Assembly: GCF_037893015.1 (NCBI RefSeq) | Contig: NC_133666.1 | Coordinates: forward strand, 566,837,237 to 566,901,236 | Source of the DNA: Macrotis lagotis | Lineage: Eukaryota > Chordata > Mammalia > Peramelemorphia > Peramelidae | Direction: 5' to 3' | DNA length: 64,000 bases | Shown: in pieces, positions 1 through 10,838 of the stretch | Position numbering within the stretch: position 1 is the first letter of the stretch | Layout of the letters: the number at the start of each line of letters is the position of its first letter | The notes under the pieces: generated by a model | The model's database searches: none | What the model was told of the DNA's origin: nothing | The model's input: the letters and a program-made list of their open reading frames with translations, nothing else | Translations under genes and position numbers: made by a program

Positions 1-150
1 AAAATGGGGACAATAAAAACACCTATTTCCCAGAGTTGTGAGGACTAAATGTGATCATATCATATATCTATATATCATATCTATATCTAGCACAGTGCCA
101 GACAGGTGTTATATAAAAACTTATTCACATCCCCTTCTCCTCCCTCCTAC
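1..150 (+). mobile_element. MIR 3' part
   Basis: AAAATGGGGACAATAAAAAC, then CTAGCACAGTGCCAGACAGG, is the usual MIR 3' region. Confidence 0.7.
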
Positions 151-749
151 AGACACTCTATCATCATTAAGATCTTTAACATTTTTATTTAATAAGACAA
201 GCACCTATATTAGGAAACTGACCTACCTAGCTATGATGACTACAATACAGATTTCCCTTCTAAGACTTTATATAAAATCTATCCCTTTAATACTAATAAT
301 ACTATAAATATAAACCATGAAGTCTGAGGGGAGAAAAATACAAAAAGGGCATGGTTGTTCAAATGCATTGGGCAGCTTAGTAAGAAAATAGCAGTCTCTT
401 GATTACTAGTCTTTCATCAAAGAGACCTCAACCTTCAGTTTCCCATTAATACTCTAGATCTAGTATTTATGATATGCTGTAAGGGGCAAAAAAGCTAACT
501 AGATATGAGCTAAAGTAGCATTTTAATTATAAGCAAAGAAATATCAAACTACAGCTTTTCAGGTTGATAATAAATGCAAGACAAGCTCTAGTCTACCTTT
601 GGAGAACAACTAATCTAAATTAGAAAGCAAAAATTAATCAGGATGATTAACAAACACTTGCAGATTCTGATGCTTTCTAGCTATGTGAGCACAAGCTAGT
701 CCAACTCTGAATTTTCTTAGTTCTAAAAAGGGAACAATCATCCCTCTGC

Positions 750-2378
750 TATTTTTTAATGCGGAAGTTGCCAAATCCTGGGTAATCGTAACTATAGCTC
801 CACAATATTTGAATATTTCTGACTGCTTGCAAATACTTTCTCATTGATCTGTAAACTCTTAAATTTGGCTGTGATGTTCCTGAGTTTTAATTTTGAGATC
901 TCTTTCAAGCAGTGATCAGTGGATTCTTTCAATTTCTATTTTGCCCTTTGGTTCTATTTACCAAGTCAGTTTGATAATTTCTTGAAAGATGTTGTCCAGC
1001 CTTTTTTTTTAATCATATATTTTTGATGATAGTTTTCAGGTAGGAGAATGATCTCTCCTGGATCTATTTTTAGGTCATTTGTTTTTCCAATGAGAAATTT
1101 CACGTTTTCTTTTTTTTAACTTTTTTGATTTTATTTTATCATACCTTAATGTTCATAGTCATTTTCACTTGTTCAACTCAGTAAGCTTTTTGTACTTCCT
1201 TTTCTACTTGGCCAATCATATTTTTAGGGAGTTATTTTCCTTTCCCATGCTATTATTAATTCTTTTTTTCAGGATTCTTTTGTGTTACTCTCATTTCTCC
1301 ACTCCAGTTTTTATTCTATTTCTTTAATCTGTTTTTTTTTTTTGTTTGGGTTTTTTTGCAAGGCAAATGGGGTTAAGTGGCTTGCCCAGGGCCACACAGC
1401 TCGGTAATTATTAAGTGTCTGAGACCAGATTTGAACCCAGGTACTCCTGACTCCAGGGCCAGTGCTTTATCCACTGCGCCACCTAGCCACCCAGTCTTTA
1501 ATCTGTTTTTTAAAATATTTGCTAAGCTCTTCTAGGAATTCTTTTTTGAACCTGAGACCAAATTACATTTTTCTTTGAAGCTTCACAAAAAGACATCTCA
1601 ACACTGTCACCACAGTAATTATTTTTTTTAAGTCAAGCTCTTTGTTCATTTCTCCTAGGGTGTGCCTCTGTGCGTGTGTGTATACGTGTATGTCTCACTT
1701 ACTGTTTTCATGTGAGAAATGGTCTGGTTCAGCACAGTTTTTTATGCCAGGGCTCTGGGTTCACTGGACCTAAAGGTTTAGTTGCTTGCTTTCTCTGGAG
1801 GGAAGACTTCCCTTCTGGTTTGTACTGGGGTAAAATCTCCCAGTTGGCCTCCTCTGGGTGTGGGGGTTCAGCTGTTGGTCTGCTTTTAGAGGTAGGACCT
1901 TGCTACTGGGTTGCTATAGTATAGTCTTTCTGGTGACTGGTCTTGACAAAAGAATCATGATGCTCCTCTGTGGGGTGGAGACCTGCTGATGGGTTGCTAA
2001 AGAAACAGTTTCTCTGCTAGTTGGCTTCAGGGGCACAGCTTCACTAGAGGTAGACAATGGGTTCCAAGTTGGTGTTTTGTGCTGGGGCTAGGTTTCTGAG
2101 CTGGTCTGTGCTGCACAAACTGTTCATGTACCTAAAGGGCTGCTAGTTTGCAGGGTGGGGGTTGCCCCAGGTATGGAGCCTGGCTGCAGTCCCCCTCCCT
2201 ACTGAGAAGCTGCTACTCTTAGACCATGCTCCCCTCTCACCCCAGCAGAGACAGAATTTTCTTCTTGTGCTGGTAAACTACTTCCCTGCACCTAGTTCAA
2301 TTCTGAGGTAATTCTGTAAATTGTCTGGAAGGGAATTTGGGAGAGCTCCGGAGCTCTTACTCTATATCTTGTCAAAGG
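750..2378 (-). mobile_element. L1 LINE piece: 5'UTR and ORF1 part, no 3' end
   Basis: On the minus strand, sequence from about 2378 runs leftward through a GC-moderate 5'UTR-like part, then A-rich ORF1-like coding sequence (AAATAGATCCAGGAGAGATC and similar) to about 750. The element keeps its 5' side but lacks ORF2 and tail, the opposite of the usual 5' truncation. A SINE interrupts it. Confidence 0.6.
1338..1494 (-). mobile_element. Marsupial tRNA-derived SINE in the L1 piece
   Basis: Complete short SINE, antisense, flanked by exact 17-bp target duplications TCTTTAATCTGTTTTTT at 1321-1337 and 1495-1511. It is younger than the L1. Confidence 0.93.
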
Positions 2379-2748
2379 ATTTTTTTAATCATGAGAAGTC
2401 CTACAATAATGATATAAAATTTGGGTGTAGGAACATCTTTAGAGAACCTTTAGACCAAAAAAGTACTTTTTTTCCCCAATACTTTTAACAGCGAGAACAT
2501 AAAGGATATGAGATGTTGTATTATCTCCAGTTTCTCAATTCCTATTTTTCTAAAATTTTAAGAAAACCTCAAATTCTTTTCCTCTCCTGACCAATAAGTT
2601 CTAGGCAGAATACCAAAGTTTTAATAGCTACTTTTAAAAAGTTACATATTTTATAAATATTATATAAATTACTATTTTAGAGTTAATTAGTTTGGACTAT
2701 TAATCTATTATCTTACTCTAATCACGTAATTGGATCATTTTATTTTTC

Positions 2749-2765
2749 AAAGAAATAATACTTAG
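2749..2765 (+). repeat. Target-site duplication, copy 1 (HMGN1 left)
   Basis: AAAGAAATAATACTTAG, identical to 4023-4039. Confidence 0.93.
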
Positions 2766-4022
2766 GCGGGAGGAGGAGCATCCGGGCCCTGCAAGCCACT
2801 GCACTAGAAGCTCCCGCTGCCGCAGCCCTCCACCTGCGACCCCAGACCCCGGTCAACTCCGCAGAAGAGGACGTAAGGGAGGAGCCCAAGAGGAGGTCGG
2901 CCAGATTGTCAGCTAAACCAGCCCTTGCAAAGGTGGAACCAAAACCCAAAAAGACAGCTGGGAAGGCTAAATCTGAGGACAAAAAAGTTCACACAAAAGG
3001 GAAAAAAGGAGCAAAAGGAAAACAAGCAGAAGCTACCAACCAAGAAGAGAATAAAGATGATTTGCCTGCAGAAAATGGAGAAACTAAAAATAAAGAGGTT
3101 CCAGCCTCTAATTCAGCAGGAGAGAAAGAAACCAAATCTGAATAACATCTTATAAAAATCTTAACAATTGTCCCTGTAACCTCCCTTCTTGTACAATTCA
3201 GAGGAATATTTTTATCAACTATTTTGTAAATGCCAGTTTTTTAGTAGCTCTCTAGAAACACATTTTTAAGAAGGAGGCAGTCCCACCTCATCACATTAAT
3301 TTTTTAAAATATTTAAATAAGTGAAGCCAATCTAAAGTGGCTTTATTTAGAGTCCTATTTAAAAAGGTGAGATCATGTGCTGATTGTCAGTTTGGTTTTT
3401 TGTTTGTTTGTTTTAATACAACCAGAAATTAGTAGTCTGTTGATTAGGAAGGTGTTTCATGTCTTGTGCATAGACTTAACATTCCATAGGCAGTCCTTAC
3501 ATCAAATTAAATGAAGCAGAGATAGTAATTTGGAGTTGTGACCATGAATTTAAAGATCTTATTTTGATTAATCTGTATCCATCTTGTCTTTCAGTATAAT
3601 TGTTTCCTAAATAAAATGGCTTCCTGGTGTTGGCTCTCCCTTTCAAAATTGTGTGCTATCAGTGACATTGTCATCTTTGGTAATAGTGGTACAATTTTTT
3701 TCCTGGTAACTTTATTAATGTACTGTAAAAGACTGGAAAATGTTTATAATGAGTGTAGTTTTATTAAATACAGAATTGGTGGAACCTTGCTTTGTAAAAG
3801 ATCAAATACCTTATCTATATTCAGGATACTGGTATTTGATGACTTCTTTTTAGGGAGAATTGCCTCCAAAGTAAGAAAAGTCACTGGAATAACAGTTTAG
3901 AAAAAGATTACAACTACATAATTTTTAGACTTTTCTAGCATTTTTTAAATGTACAATTTATTCATAGTGTCTATGTACTGATGACCAAACAAACTAATAA
4001 AATCTTGATTACAAAAAATAAA
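2766..4022 (+). pseudogene. HMGN1: HMGN1 processed pseudogene, near full length
   Basis: An intronless copy of the mRNA for the nucleosome-binding protein HMGN1. The reading frame is open from 2837 to TAA at 3143-3145 and encodes RRSARLSAKPALAKVEPKPK and TKGKKGAKGKQAEATNQEE, about 102 residues against 100 in human. The start codon is replaced: CGA at 2837-2839 sits where ATG should be. A long 3'UTR matches the known HMGN1 3'UTR (for example AATATTTTTATCAACTATTT), with AATAAA at 3996-4001 and an A-rich tail. Exact 17-bp target duplications flank it. It lies in NUDCD1 intron 2, antisense to NUDCD1. Without its own start or promoter it is most likely silent. Confidence 0.92.
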
Positions 4023-4039
4023 AAAGAAATAATACTTAG
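4023..4039 (+). repeat. Target-site duplication, copy 2 (HMGN1 right / AHCY left)
   Basis: The same 17 bp as copy 1. It ends the HMGN1 copy and directly precedes the AHCY 5'UTR. Confidence 0.93.
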
Positions 4040-5433
4040 TCTCTCCGACTGCTGCCCACTATCCACCTTGGCCTTCCAACAGTCTCATTGCCCTAATCCT
4101 CGAAGTCTCCAAGCAGCGGTCTTTGTTAAGTAATTACATGTAAAGTAAAACATGACTGACAAACTGCCTTACAAAGTGGCTGACATCAGCCTAGCTGCCT
4201 GGGGATGCAAGACCTTGGACATAGCATAACATGAGAGGCCTGGCGTGATGAAAAATTGAGAGATGTATTCAGCCACCAAGTCAGTGAAGGGTGTCCAGAC
4301 TGCTAGCTGGAAGCTGTTCTTTTTGAGACACTCAGGACTTCACAGCAGCTGCCATTGCCAAAACAGACATTCTTGTGTATGCTTGGAACGTATCTCTGGT
4401 ACATTGAGCAGACCCTCTCTTTTCAAGAAAAGTCAGTCCCGCAATATGATCCTGGATGATGGTAGGGAGTTCACCAATCTCGTTCATGCCAAATACCCTG
4501 ATCTCCTGAAGGGTATTAGAAGCATCTCAGAGGAAACCACCACAAACATCCACAATCTATACCCAATGAAGGCCAATGGAGTTCTGAAAGTGCTGGTCAT
4601 CAATGTGAATGACTCTGTTAACAAGGGCAAGTTTGACAACGTGAATGGCTGCCCTGAGTTCCCCACTGATGGCTTCAAATGAGCCAATAGATGTGATGAT
4701 TGCAGGCAAGATGGCTATAGTGGCAATGATTTGGGCAAAAGTTGTGCTCAGGTCCTTCCAGCTTTGGTGCCTGAGTCATCATCACAAAGACAGACCCCTC
4801 AACGCACTGCAGGCCTCAATGGATGAGACCTGCAGAGGGAAACACCTTTGTCACCACCACAAGATACAGAGTTATCATCTTCGGCAGGCATTTTGAGCAA
4901 ATGAAGAATGATGCCATAGTATATAACAATGGCCACTTTCATGTGGAAATAGATGAAAAGTGGTTGAATCAAAATGTAGTGGATAGGGAGAAAATGAAGC
5001 CTCAGATGGACCATTACAAGTTGAAGAATGGATGATAGATCATCCTGTTGATAGAAGGCCATCCAATCAACCTGGACTGTGCTATGGGTCATCCCAGCTT
5101 TTTGCAGGAGCGATTCCTTCCGGAATCAGTTGCTGGCCCAGATTAAGCTATGGACCCACCCAGACAAGTACCCTCTAGGAGTATACTTCCTTCCCAAGAA
5201 GCTAGATGAAGCTGTAGCTGAGGCCCAACTTGACAAACTATATGAAGCTAACAAAGCTAATGGAGAAACAGTCCTAGTACCTGGCCTGCCCAGACAGGGT
5301 CCCTTCATACCTGACCACTATACTAGGACTGAGTCCCAATCAGCTCAAAAACTCCAAGTGACCAACCACATTTTCCTGCCTCTCCAGCTTCTCCTGCAAA
5401 GAGTAAATAAAAGATACCTAAGTTTGAAAAAAA
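4040..5433 (+). pseudogene. AHCY: AHCY (adenosylhomocysteinase) processed pseudogene
   Basis: An intronless copy of AHCY mRNA. ATG is at 4152 (MTDKLPYKVADISLAAWG), but a stop soon follows. Later stretches read [20 protein letters not shown], then [38 protein letters not shown], and [20 protein letters not shown]. Frames shift several times, and about 75 bp is missing after the KGVQ segment. The C-terminus PDHY is near 5317, then comes a short 3'UTR with AATAAA at 5406-5411 and an A-run. It follows directly on the HMGN1 copy and shares its target site. It is clearly broken and older than the HMGN1 copy. Confidence 0.93.
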
Positions 5434-5442
5434 AATACTTAG
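5427..5442 (+). repeat. Target-site duplication, copy 3 (AHCY right)
   Basis: AAAAAAAAATACTTAG: 14 of 16 bases match the other copies, partly blurred into the AHCY A-tail. Confidence 0.7.
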
Positions 5443-5721
5443 ATGTCTTTTATATTACTTTTTATGTGCTGGACATCACTGACATATACATCTTGCTCCT
5501 TTCCATACCCCTTTGGATCACAGACATCCTAGTCTTTTGATACTGGGCATTAACTATATGATTTATGATCTTATAATATTGAAGAACTTTTGTAAAGAAA
5601 TTCAATTTTGTGTTGATCAGCAAGCTGGGAATTAATGGAAGCATGCACAATTGTCAAAACATTATCCAGATGTTATTTCCATTATTTTTAATTCTTAGTC
5701 AACATCACTGCATATCTGGAA

Positions 5722-6538
5722 TTGCTCAGTTGATTTTTAGTCATATTCAACTCTTCATGACCCCATCTGGAGTTTTCTTGGTAGAGATGTGAGAAATAAT
5801 TCATTTGGTATCCTTCAATAGTATTATCAGTATTAATCAATTTGATATAATTCATTGGGGCAGTGATTATAAATGATGCATACTGGGCCCCAGAACTGTG
5901 ACCCACAAATTATAAGTTCACTAGCTTAATCATAAGAAATTAACTAATGACTCTCCATCTTTGTTTTTCTTTTTTATGGTGATCAATCCCAGCATGGAAG
6001 AGGTGACTTAATTACATGGAAAGTTCCCAAATTTACTGGGGATGATGCTTTCTTATCCAACATTAGTCAGTGGAGGTGCCCTTTGCTTCATCCAACCTGT
6101 GATCCTCTGCTGACATTTCATTTTTGGCCTATGAAGTAAAGTCTATCAACCAATGGGATCAGTATTTCATGCAGCCCCTCTAGAATGTTCAAGTATCAAA
6201 TCTGGCATCAAGTCTTATAAAAAATAAAGCCCTGGAAAATGAAGCATCTTAGATCGTGAGGAAGAACTAAGATAACCTTCATTAGTTTGGAACCATGGAT
6301 CCAGTGCCATCAGCTCAGAGCTTTGCTTCAGTCTCTTTTGTAGGTTGGACAATTTTAATCCCCAGAGCTACTGGAATGGTTTGTCATTTCCTTCTCCAGT
6401 TCAATTTCCAGTTGAGAAAAGTGGGACAAACAGAATTAGATGACTTGACCAGGGACACACAGCTAGTGAGTACCTGAAGCCAAATTTGAACTCAGTTCTT
6501 CTTGACTTCAGGTTTATCCACGGCACACCTTGCTGCCC
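5722..6538 (-). mobile_element. Long-form CORE-SINE split by an LTR
   Basis: 5722-5787 (tail, CTTCATGACCCCATCTGGAG) and 6365-6538 (TGGTTTGTCATTTCCTTCTC through the tRNA-like head) are two parts of one antisense SINE with a 577-bp insertion between them. Confidence 0.75.
5788..6364. mobile_element. Solo LTR fossil inside a SINE
   Basis: The inserted block begins TG and ends CA, is flanked by short near-matching repeats (GAGA/GAGC), and has an AATAAA signal near 6224, placed as in an LTR read on the plus strand. No internal retroviral part remains. The class is uncertain (ERV1 or ERVL-like). It is younger than the SINE it splits. Confidence 0.5.
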
Positions 6539-6987
6539 TATATCTGGAGAATCTAAGAGACATTTCATTGTGGACTAAGTCATTGTGCTGCCTCTTTAGT
6601 TCTATGTCAAAGTAAGTAGAGATATTTCATTCATTTAATTTTTCTGAATGGATGGTTAAGCCATTATCTTTCCAATTTTTTAGCTCTCACTGACAAAGGT
6701 CTACAATATTCCAAAATATTAATGTCATCAGCACAGCATCATCTTTATGCAGAAGAATTTGGGGGACTTCCTTAACCATACATAATTTATAGTCCATTGG
6801 AATTCATAACAGATGATTATAGTAAACACTTCTGGAAAGGCATTATATCAATAACAGTAACTGGGAAAGGCTTTTTGTAAATGATATTTTAAATACAACT
6901 TAAAGGAAACCAGGAATGCCAGGAAGTAAATATAAGAAGGGAAAGAATTCCAAGCTTGGGAGACAGCCAATGAAAATGCATATAGTC

Positions 6988-7137
6988 TGGGGCGGCTAGG
7001 TGGCACAGTGGATAGAGCACCGGCCTTGAAGTCAGGAGTAACCTGGGTTCAAATCTGACCTCAGACACTTAATAATTACCTAGCTGTGTGGCCTTGGGCA
7101 AGCCACTTAGCCCCACTGCCTTGAAAAGTCTAAAAAT
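6988..7137 (+). mobile_element. Marsupial SINE with target duplication
   Basis: GGCGGCTAGGTGGCACAGTG head. Target duplications AAAATGCATATAGTC at 6973-6987 and 7138-7152 are exact. Confidence 0.93.
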
Positions 7138-7879
7138 AAAATGCATATAGTCAGAAAAATAAAGGGTCTTGTGATAGGAACAAAAAAAAGGCCAGAATCA
7201 TTGGATTGTAGAGTATATGGAGACAAAAAGGTGGGGGAAAAAAAGTGGGAAAGGGCCAGGCTATGAAGTACTTTAAAAACCAAATAGATGATTTGATATT
7301 TAATTCTGGAAGTAAAAGAAAACAAATAAGAGTATAAAATGCATAACTGCACCCTCCCATATTCCACAGATCAAAGTAACTTTATATTTAAATTCTTTTC
7401 AGTTTGTTCCCTCTAACATTCATTACCATCTTTATTGGAATTAGATGTGTTAACATTTCCATAAAACACTTGTTCTTTTCTTTATTCCTCAACCAACAAT
7501 GCAAAAGTTTGAAACAAAAAATTCCGAGTTAAAGGGATTTCCCCTCTTATTGTTTCTGCCTAAAATCTTTCCCAAACCAATTCATGTTCTACACAACTGA
7601 CAAAGTGATGTTCCTAAGAGATATTCACTTCTAGCTCACTCTCCCCAGTTGGTCCACATCCATAGCAGCTGCCTTGCTTCTTTGAAGATGACTTCATCCT
7701 AAGGTCTACATATGTCCCTGCTTGGCACCACCCTGCAATAACACACTTTTTTTAGCTATATTGCTCACTTCTCTCTACTGCATTTTCTGATTTGCACCTT
7801 CCCCACACTGGCTGACCTGCTCCTTCCATCCCTAACCCTTTTATCCCCATCCTTGCCCTCCTCCCTTTCCTTGCTTTGC

Positions 7880-8012
7880 AGTTCTTTTTATTCCATCCCT
7901 GCTACAACCAAGCTCCTTGAAGAAAAAAAAGACAGTCTTACTTCTTTTTTACTATCTCCAGCACTTAGCACAGTTCAAACACATAGCAAGCATTTAATAA
8001 ATGCTCTTATCT
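7880..8012 (+). mobile_element. L2 3' end
   Basis: AGCTCCTTGAAG, then CAGCACTTAGCACAGTTC and TTTAATAAATGCT are L2 3' hallmarks. Confidence 0.65.
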
Positions 8013-8044
8013 ATCCAGCTATTCATATCTATGGGGCAGGTCTG

Positions 8045-8235
8045 ATGAGTGCTCAAAAGCTCCAGTAGTTCCCAGTTATCTCTAGAATCAAATATAAACT
8101 CCTCTGTTTGGCACGAATAGCCCTTCACAACTTGACTCCAGTCTAGCTTTCCAGATTATTAGACACTACTCCCCTTCACAAACTCTACAATCTAGTCATG
8201 TTCATTTATAATTCTTCCCAACAAAACCTGTCAAA
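8045..8235 (+). mobile_element. L2 fragment
   Basis: AGAATCAAATATAAACTCCT followed by TTGGC and CCCTTCACAAC matches the L2 3' region upstream of the tail. Confidence 0.65.
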
Positions 8236-8289
8236 TTTTTTTTAATTTAAAGCAGGATTTTTTAAGATTTACAATTATTTTATGAGTCT

Positions 8290-8860
8290 CAGTATCAAAA
8301 GAAAAACAGAACTCAAAAACAAACAGCACTATTTAGATGATGTATGCAGAGCACTTGGCCAACTCACCATTCAAAATAATGAATGAAACTTGTATCATAT
8401 TATCTTTCATGACCCTACACTTAAAAAATAAATGACTATCAAAGTTACTGTTTTGGGATGATTATAAACATAATTGTGGAAAGATCTTCAAGGATCATGA
8501 AAACGAGTACAAAAATTATGTGGTGGGCCTTGATGTTTACAATGTCATTATAGAAAATGTATTTTATCCCCTGGCAGTTTGACTAGTGACACTCATTACA
8601 CCTATACAAAACAATGAGAATCCAAATATAACAGTTTTTTGAAAATATGACCCCAGTGAAATGCATCTAGAAGAGGTTCATCTCTGGGGCCTCTGTCACA
8701 GAATGCAAACAATAATTATAAAACTTTGTGACATGAATCATGCTCCTGAATATTGCACTAAGTGATACAAAAGTTTCTCCAGTAAAATTCAAGGACCAGA
8801 TTGTTCTGACATCAAGAGCCACCAATGAAAATGACTACCTTTTCTGTCCCCATATAGTAT
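8290..8860 (+). other. Unassigned segment with short coding-like stretches
   Basis: Not recognised. One plus-strand stretch (8465-8580) reads KIFKDHENEYKNYVVGLDVY before a stop, and another near 8640-8760 is open for about 40 codons. It may be a worn retrocopy or an unknown repeat; no poly-A tail or target duplication was seen. Confidence 0.3.
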
Positions 8861-9378
8861 TCCCAATTTCCTCACCTATAAAATCTTTTCAAGATCTCAT
8901 CTGATTTCCATTCTTTTCCCTTTACTAAGTAAGTATTCTTCTAGGATTAAATATTACCAACCTACAATTACCCTTATTTTTATGTCCATTTATCCTTTAT
9001 TTATCCACCAAGCTATTTATGTGATAGGGCAAGTATTATTACATGAAACGAATATTTACTAATACTGGGGAAAAGATAATTCATACTCTGAGCCACTAAA
9101 AAAGACATAGTTGAAGAAGTCAAATGGAAGAAAGGTATAGTACAAATTCATATATTTTGTAACCTACAAGATAAAAACAAAAAGAAGCAAGTACCTATTT
9201 AGCCCTCAGTCAGGAACTTGTACCTAAGCAAATGAGTGAAGTTCCAAAACAATAAAAAATTAAGTCTAGTTGTGCCTCAATAACTAATGTGTCACACTGC
9301 CTATATCTAAAGGGAGACTTGCATACCTCCATTCAAACCTCCAGAACACAGGGTCTTCCCTACTGGTTTAAAGCATCA

Positions 9379-9688
9379 GGGCAGCTAGATGGCACAGGGT
9401 GTAGAGGGCTGGCCCTGAAGTCAGGAGGATCTGAGTTCAAATATGCCCTCAGACACTTACTAGCTATGTGACCTAGGGCAAGTCACTTAACTCTGATTGC
9501 CTCACATCCAGGACTATCTCCAGTCATCCCAATTCATATCTGGCCACTAGACCTAGATGACTCTGGAGGAGAAAGTGAGGTTAATGATTTAGTATAACAC
9601 TTCTCTCACTCAAATCCAATTCATGTGTTTGTCATGACATCATTTCCCTGATTTCATGGTTTTCTTCAAAAACAAAGGACAAACACCA
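9379..9688 (+). mobile_element. Long SINE with RTE-type tail
   Basis: tRNA-like head GGGCAGCTAGATGGCACAGG, body, then a distinct 3' part ending CTTCAAAAACAAAGGACAAA, which resembles the 3' end of the RTE LINE at 51560-51615. Confidence 0.8.
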
Positions 9689-9734
9689 AAGCAAGTAGGG
9701 CAATGGAATACTTCTTAAAAATACATACCTGGGG

Positions 9735-9885
9735 GCGGCTAGGTGGCACAGTGGATAAAGCACTGGCCCTGGAGTCAGGAGTACCTGGGTTCAAATCCAG
9801 TCTCAAATACTTAATAATTACCTAGCTGTGCGGCCTTGGGCAAGCCACTTAACCCCATTTGCCTTGCAAAAAAAAAAACCTAAAA
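9735..9885 (+). mobile_element. Marsupial short SINE
   Basis: Complete head to A-tail. Flanks AAAAATACATACCTGGGG and AAAAATACATGCCTGGGG form a target duplication with one change. Confidence 0.92.
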
Positions 9886-9899
9886 AAAAATACATGCCT

Positions 9900-10037
9900 G
9901 GGGCCAGTTACAGTTAGTTTGCCCAGAGGATACAGCACCAGCCCTGGAGTCAAGAGGACTCGAGTTCAAATTTGGCCTGGGACACTGAATAATTACTTAA
10001 CTGTGACCTTGGGCAAGGCACTTAACGCCATTGCCAA
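9900..10037 (+). mobile_element. Older SINE copy
   Basis: A diverged member (CCAGCCCTGGAGTCAAGAGG) lying directly after the younger SINE, which inserted at its 5' edge. Confidence 0.8.
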
Positions 10038-10524
10038 AAAGGAAAAAATCTACACCCAGAGAGACAGAATAACTACCAGGATCAGACTTTCACTTCCTTA
10101 AGAGCCAGGTAACAAGTAACTGGAAGAAAGAACATACCTAGAGGTGAAACTCTATTAAAATAAACCTATAGGGTATCCCTTAAGATACAGAGTTATCAAG
10201 GACTCCAAACAGTTGAAGAGCTTGCAGACCTGTACATTTTAACTCTGACCACATTCTAGCCAGGAGCAAGATATATACCTAAGGACCCTACACCCAGCTG
10301 CTTTCTTCCCCAAAAGCTACATTCTCCTTAACCTCTCTTTTCCAGTTCATTTGTCATGTGTGTTGTTACTTTAGGGAAAACCTTTCAAATATTATATAAA
10401 AAGGAAACAGTTTTAAGTTTCTGTTTTCTGTACATCAAAAGGGAATGTCAAGAAAAGAAAGTTTTTCCAAGTATAATGAGATACTTACTTTTACCTCATA
10501 GGTAAAGCAACTGATAAAGTTTAG

Positions 10525-10630
10525 ATTATAAACTCCTTGAAGGCAGATGCTGTCTTTTGTCTTTATATCCCCAATGTATAGGACAATGCCTTATACACAG
10601 CAGGTACTTAATAAATGCTCACAGATTGAA
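10525..10630 (+). mobile_element. L2 3' end
   Basis: AACTCCTTGAAGGCAGATGC, then GGTACTTAATAAATGCTCAC. Confidence 0.75.
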
Positions 10631-10683
10631 TGATTACTATATAAATGTGTCTATTTTCTCTTTTTCAAAGACTTTATTCTTAC

Positions 10684-10838
10684 CAGTGTAACTGTTAAGT
10701 TCATAACTCTTCCAAGCTGATCAACAAAGTAGATATTATCTTGATTCCATGAATCACAATGCAGGTAATTAAACATGCCAAAGGCACGCATGTGGTCCAA
10801 TGTATACTGATCATCTCTGAGCTTTACTTCTGCCACAG
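10684..10838 (-). CDS. NUDCD1: NUDCD1 coding exon 2
   Basis: 155 bp encoding residues 40-91 (from [16 protein letters not shown] to [10 protein letters not shown]). The acceptor is a run of T then CCAG on the minus strand, and the donor GTAAGAATAAAG begins at 10683. Total coding length through exon 2 is 273 bp, so the next intron is phase 0. Confidence 0.93.

Larger units (their letters stand above)
1..10683 (-). other. NUDCD1: NUDCD1 intron 2 (partial)
   Basis: Everything left of exon 2. Besides the entries listed separately, I see nothing assignable in about 151-749, 2380-2748, 5443-5721, 6539-6972, 7153-7880, 8871-9378 and 10040-10524, which are AT-rich single-copy-like sequence. Confidence 0.85.

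Noticed and set aside
3616-3900. 94-codon frame
   Set aside because: It lies wholly in the copied HMGN1 3'UTR and has no protein-like features.
9379-9480. tRNA-like A and B box sequences (GGTTCAAATC type) in many places
   Set aside because: They are the tRNA-derived heads of SINEs, without a cloverleaf or a mature tRNA 3' end.
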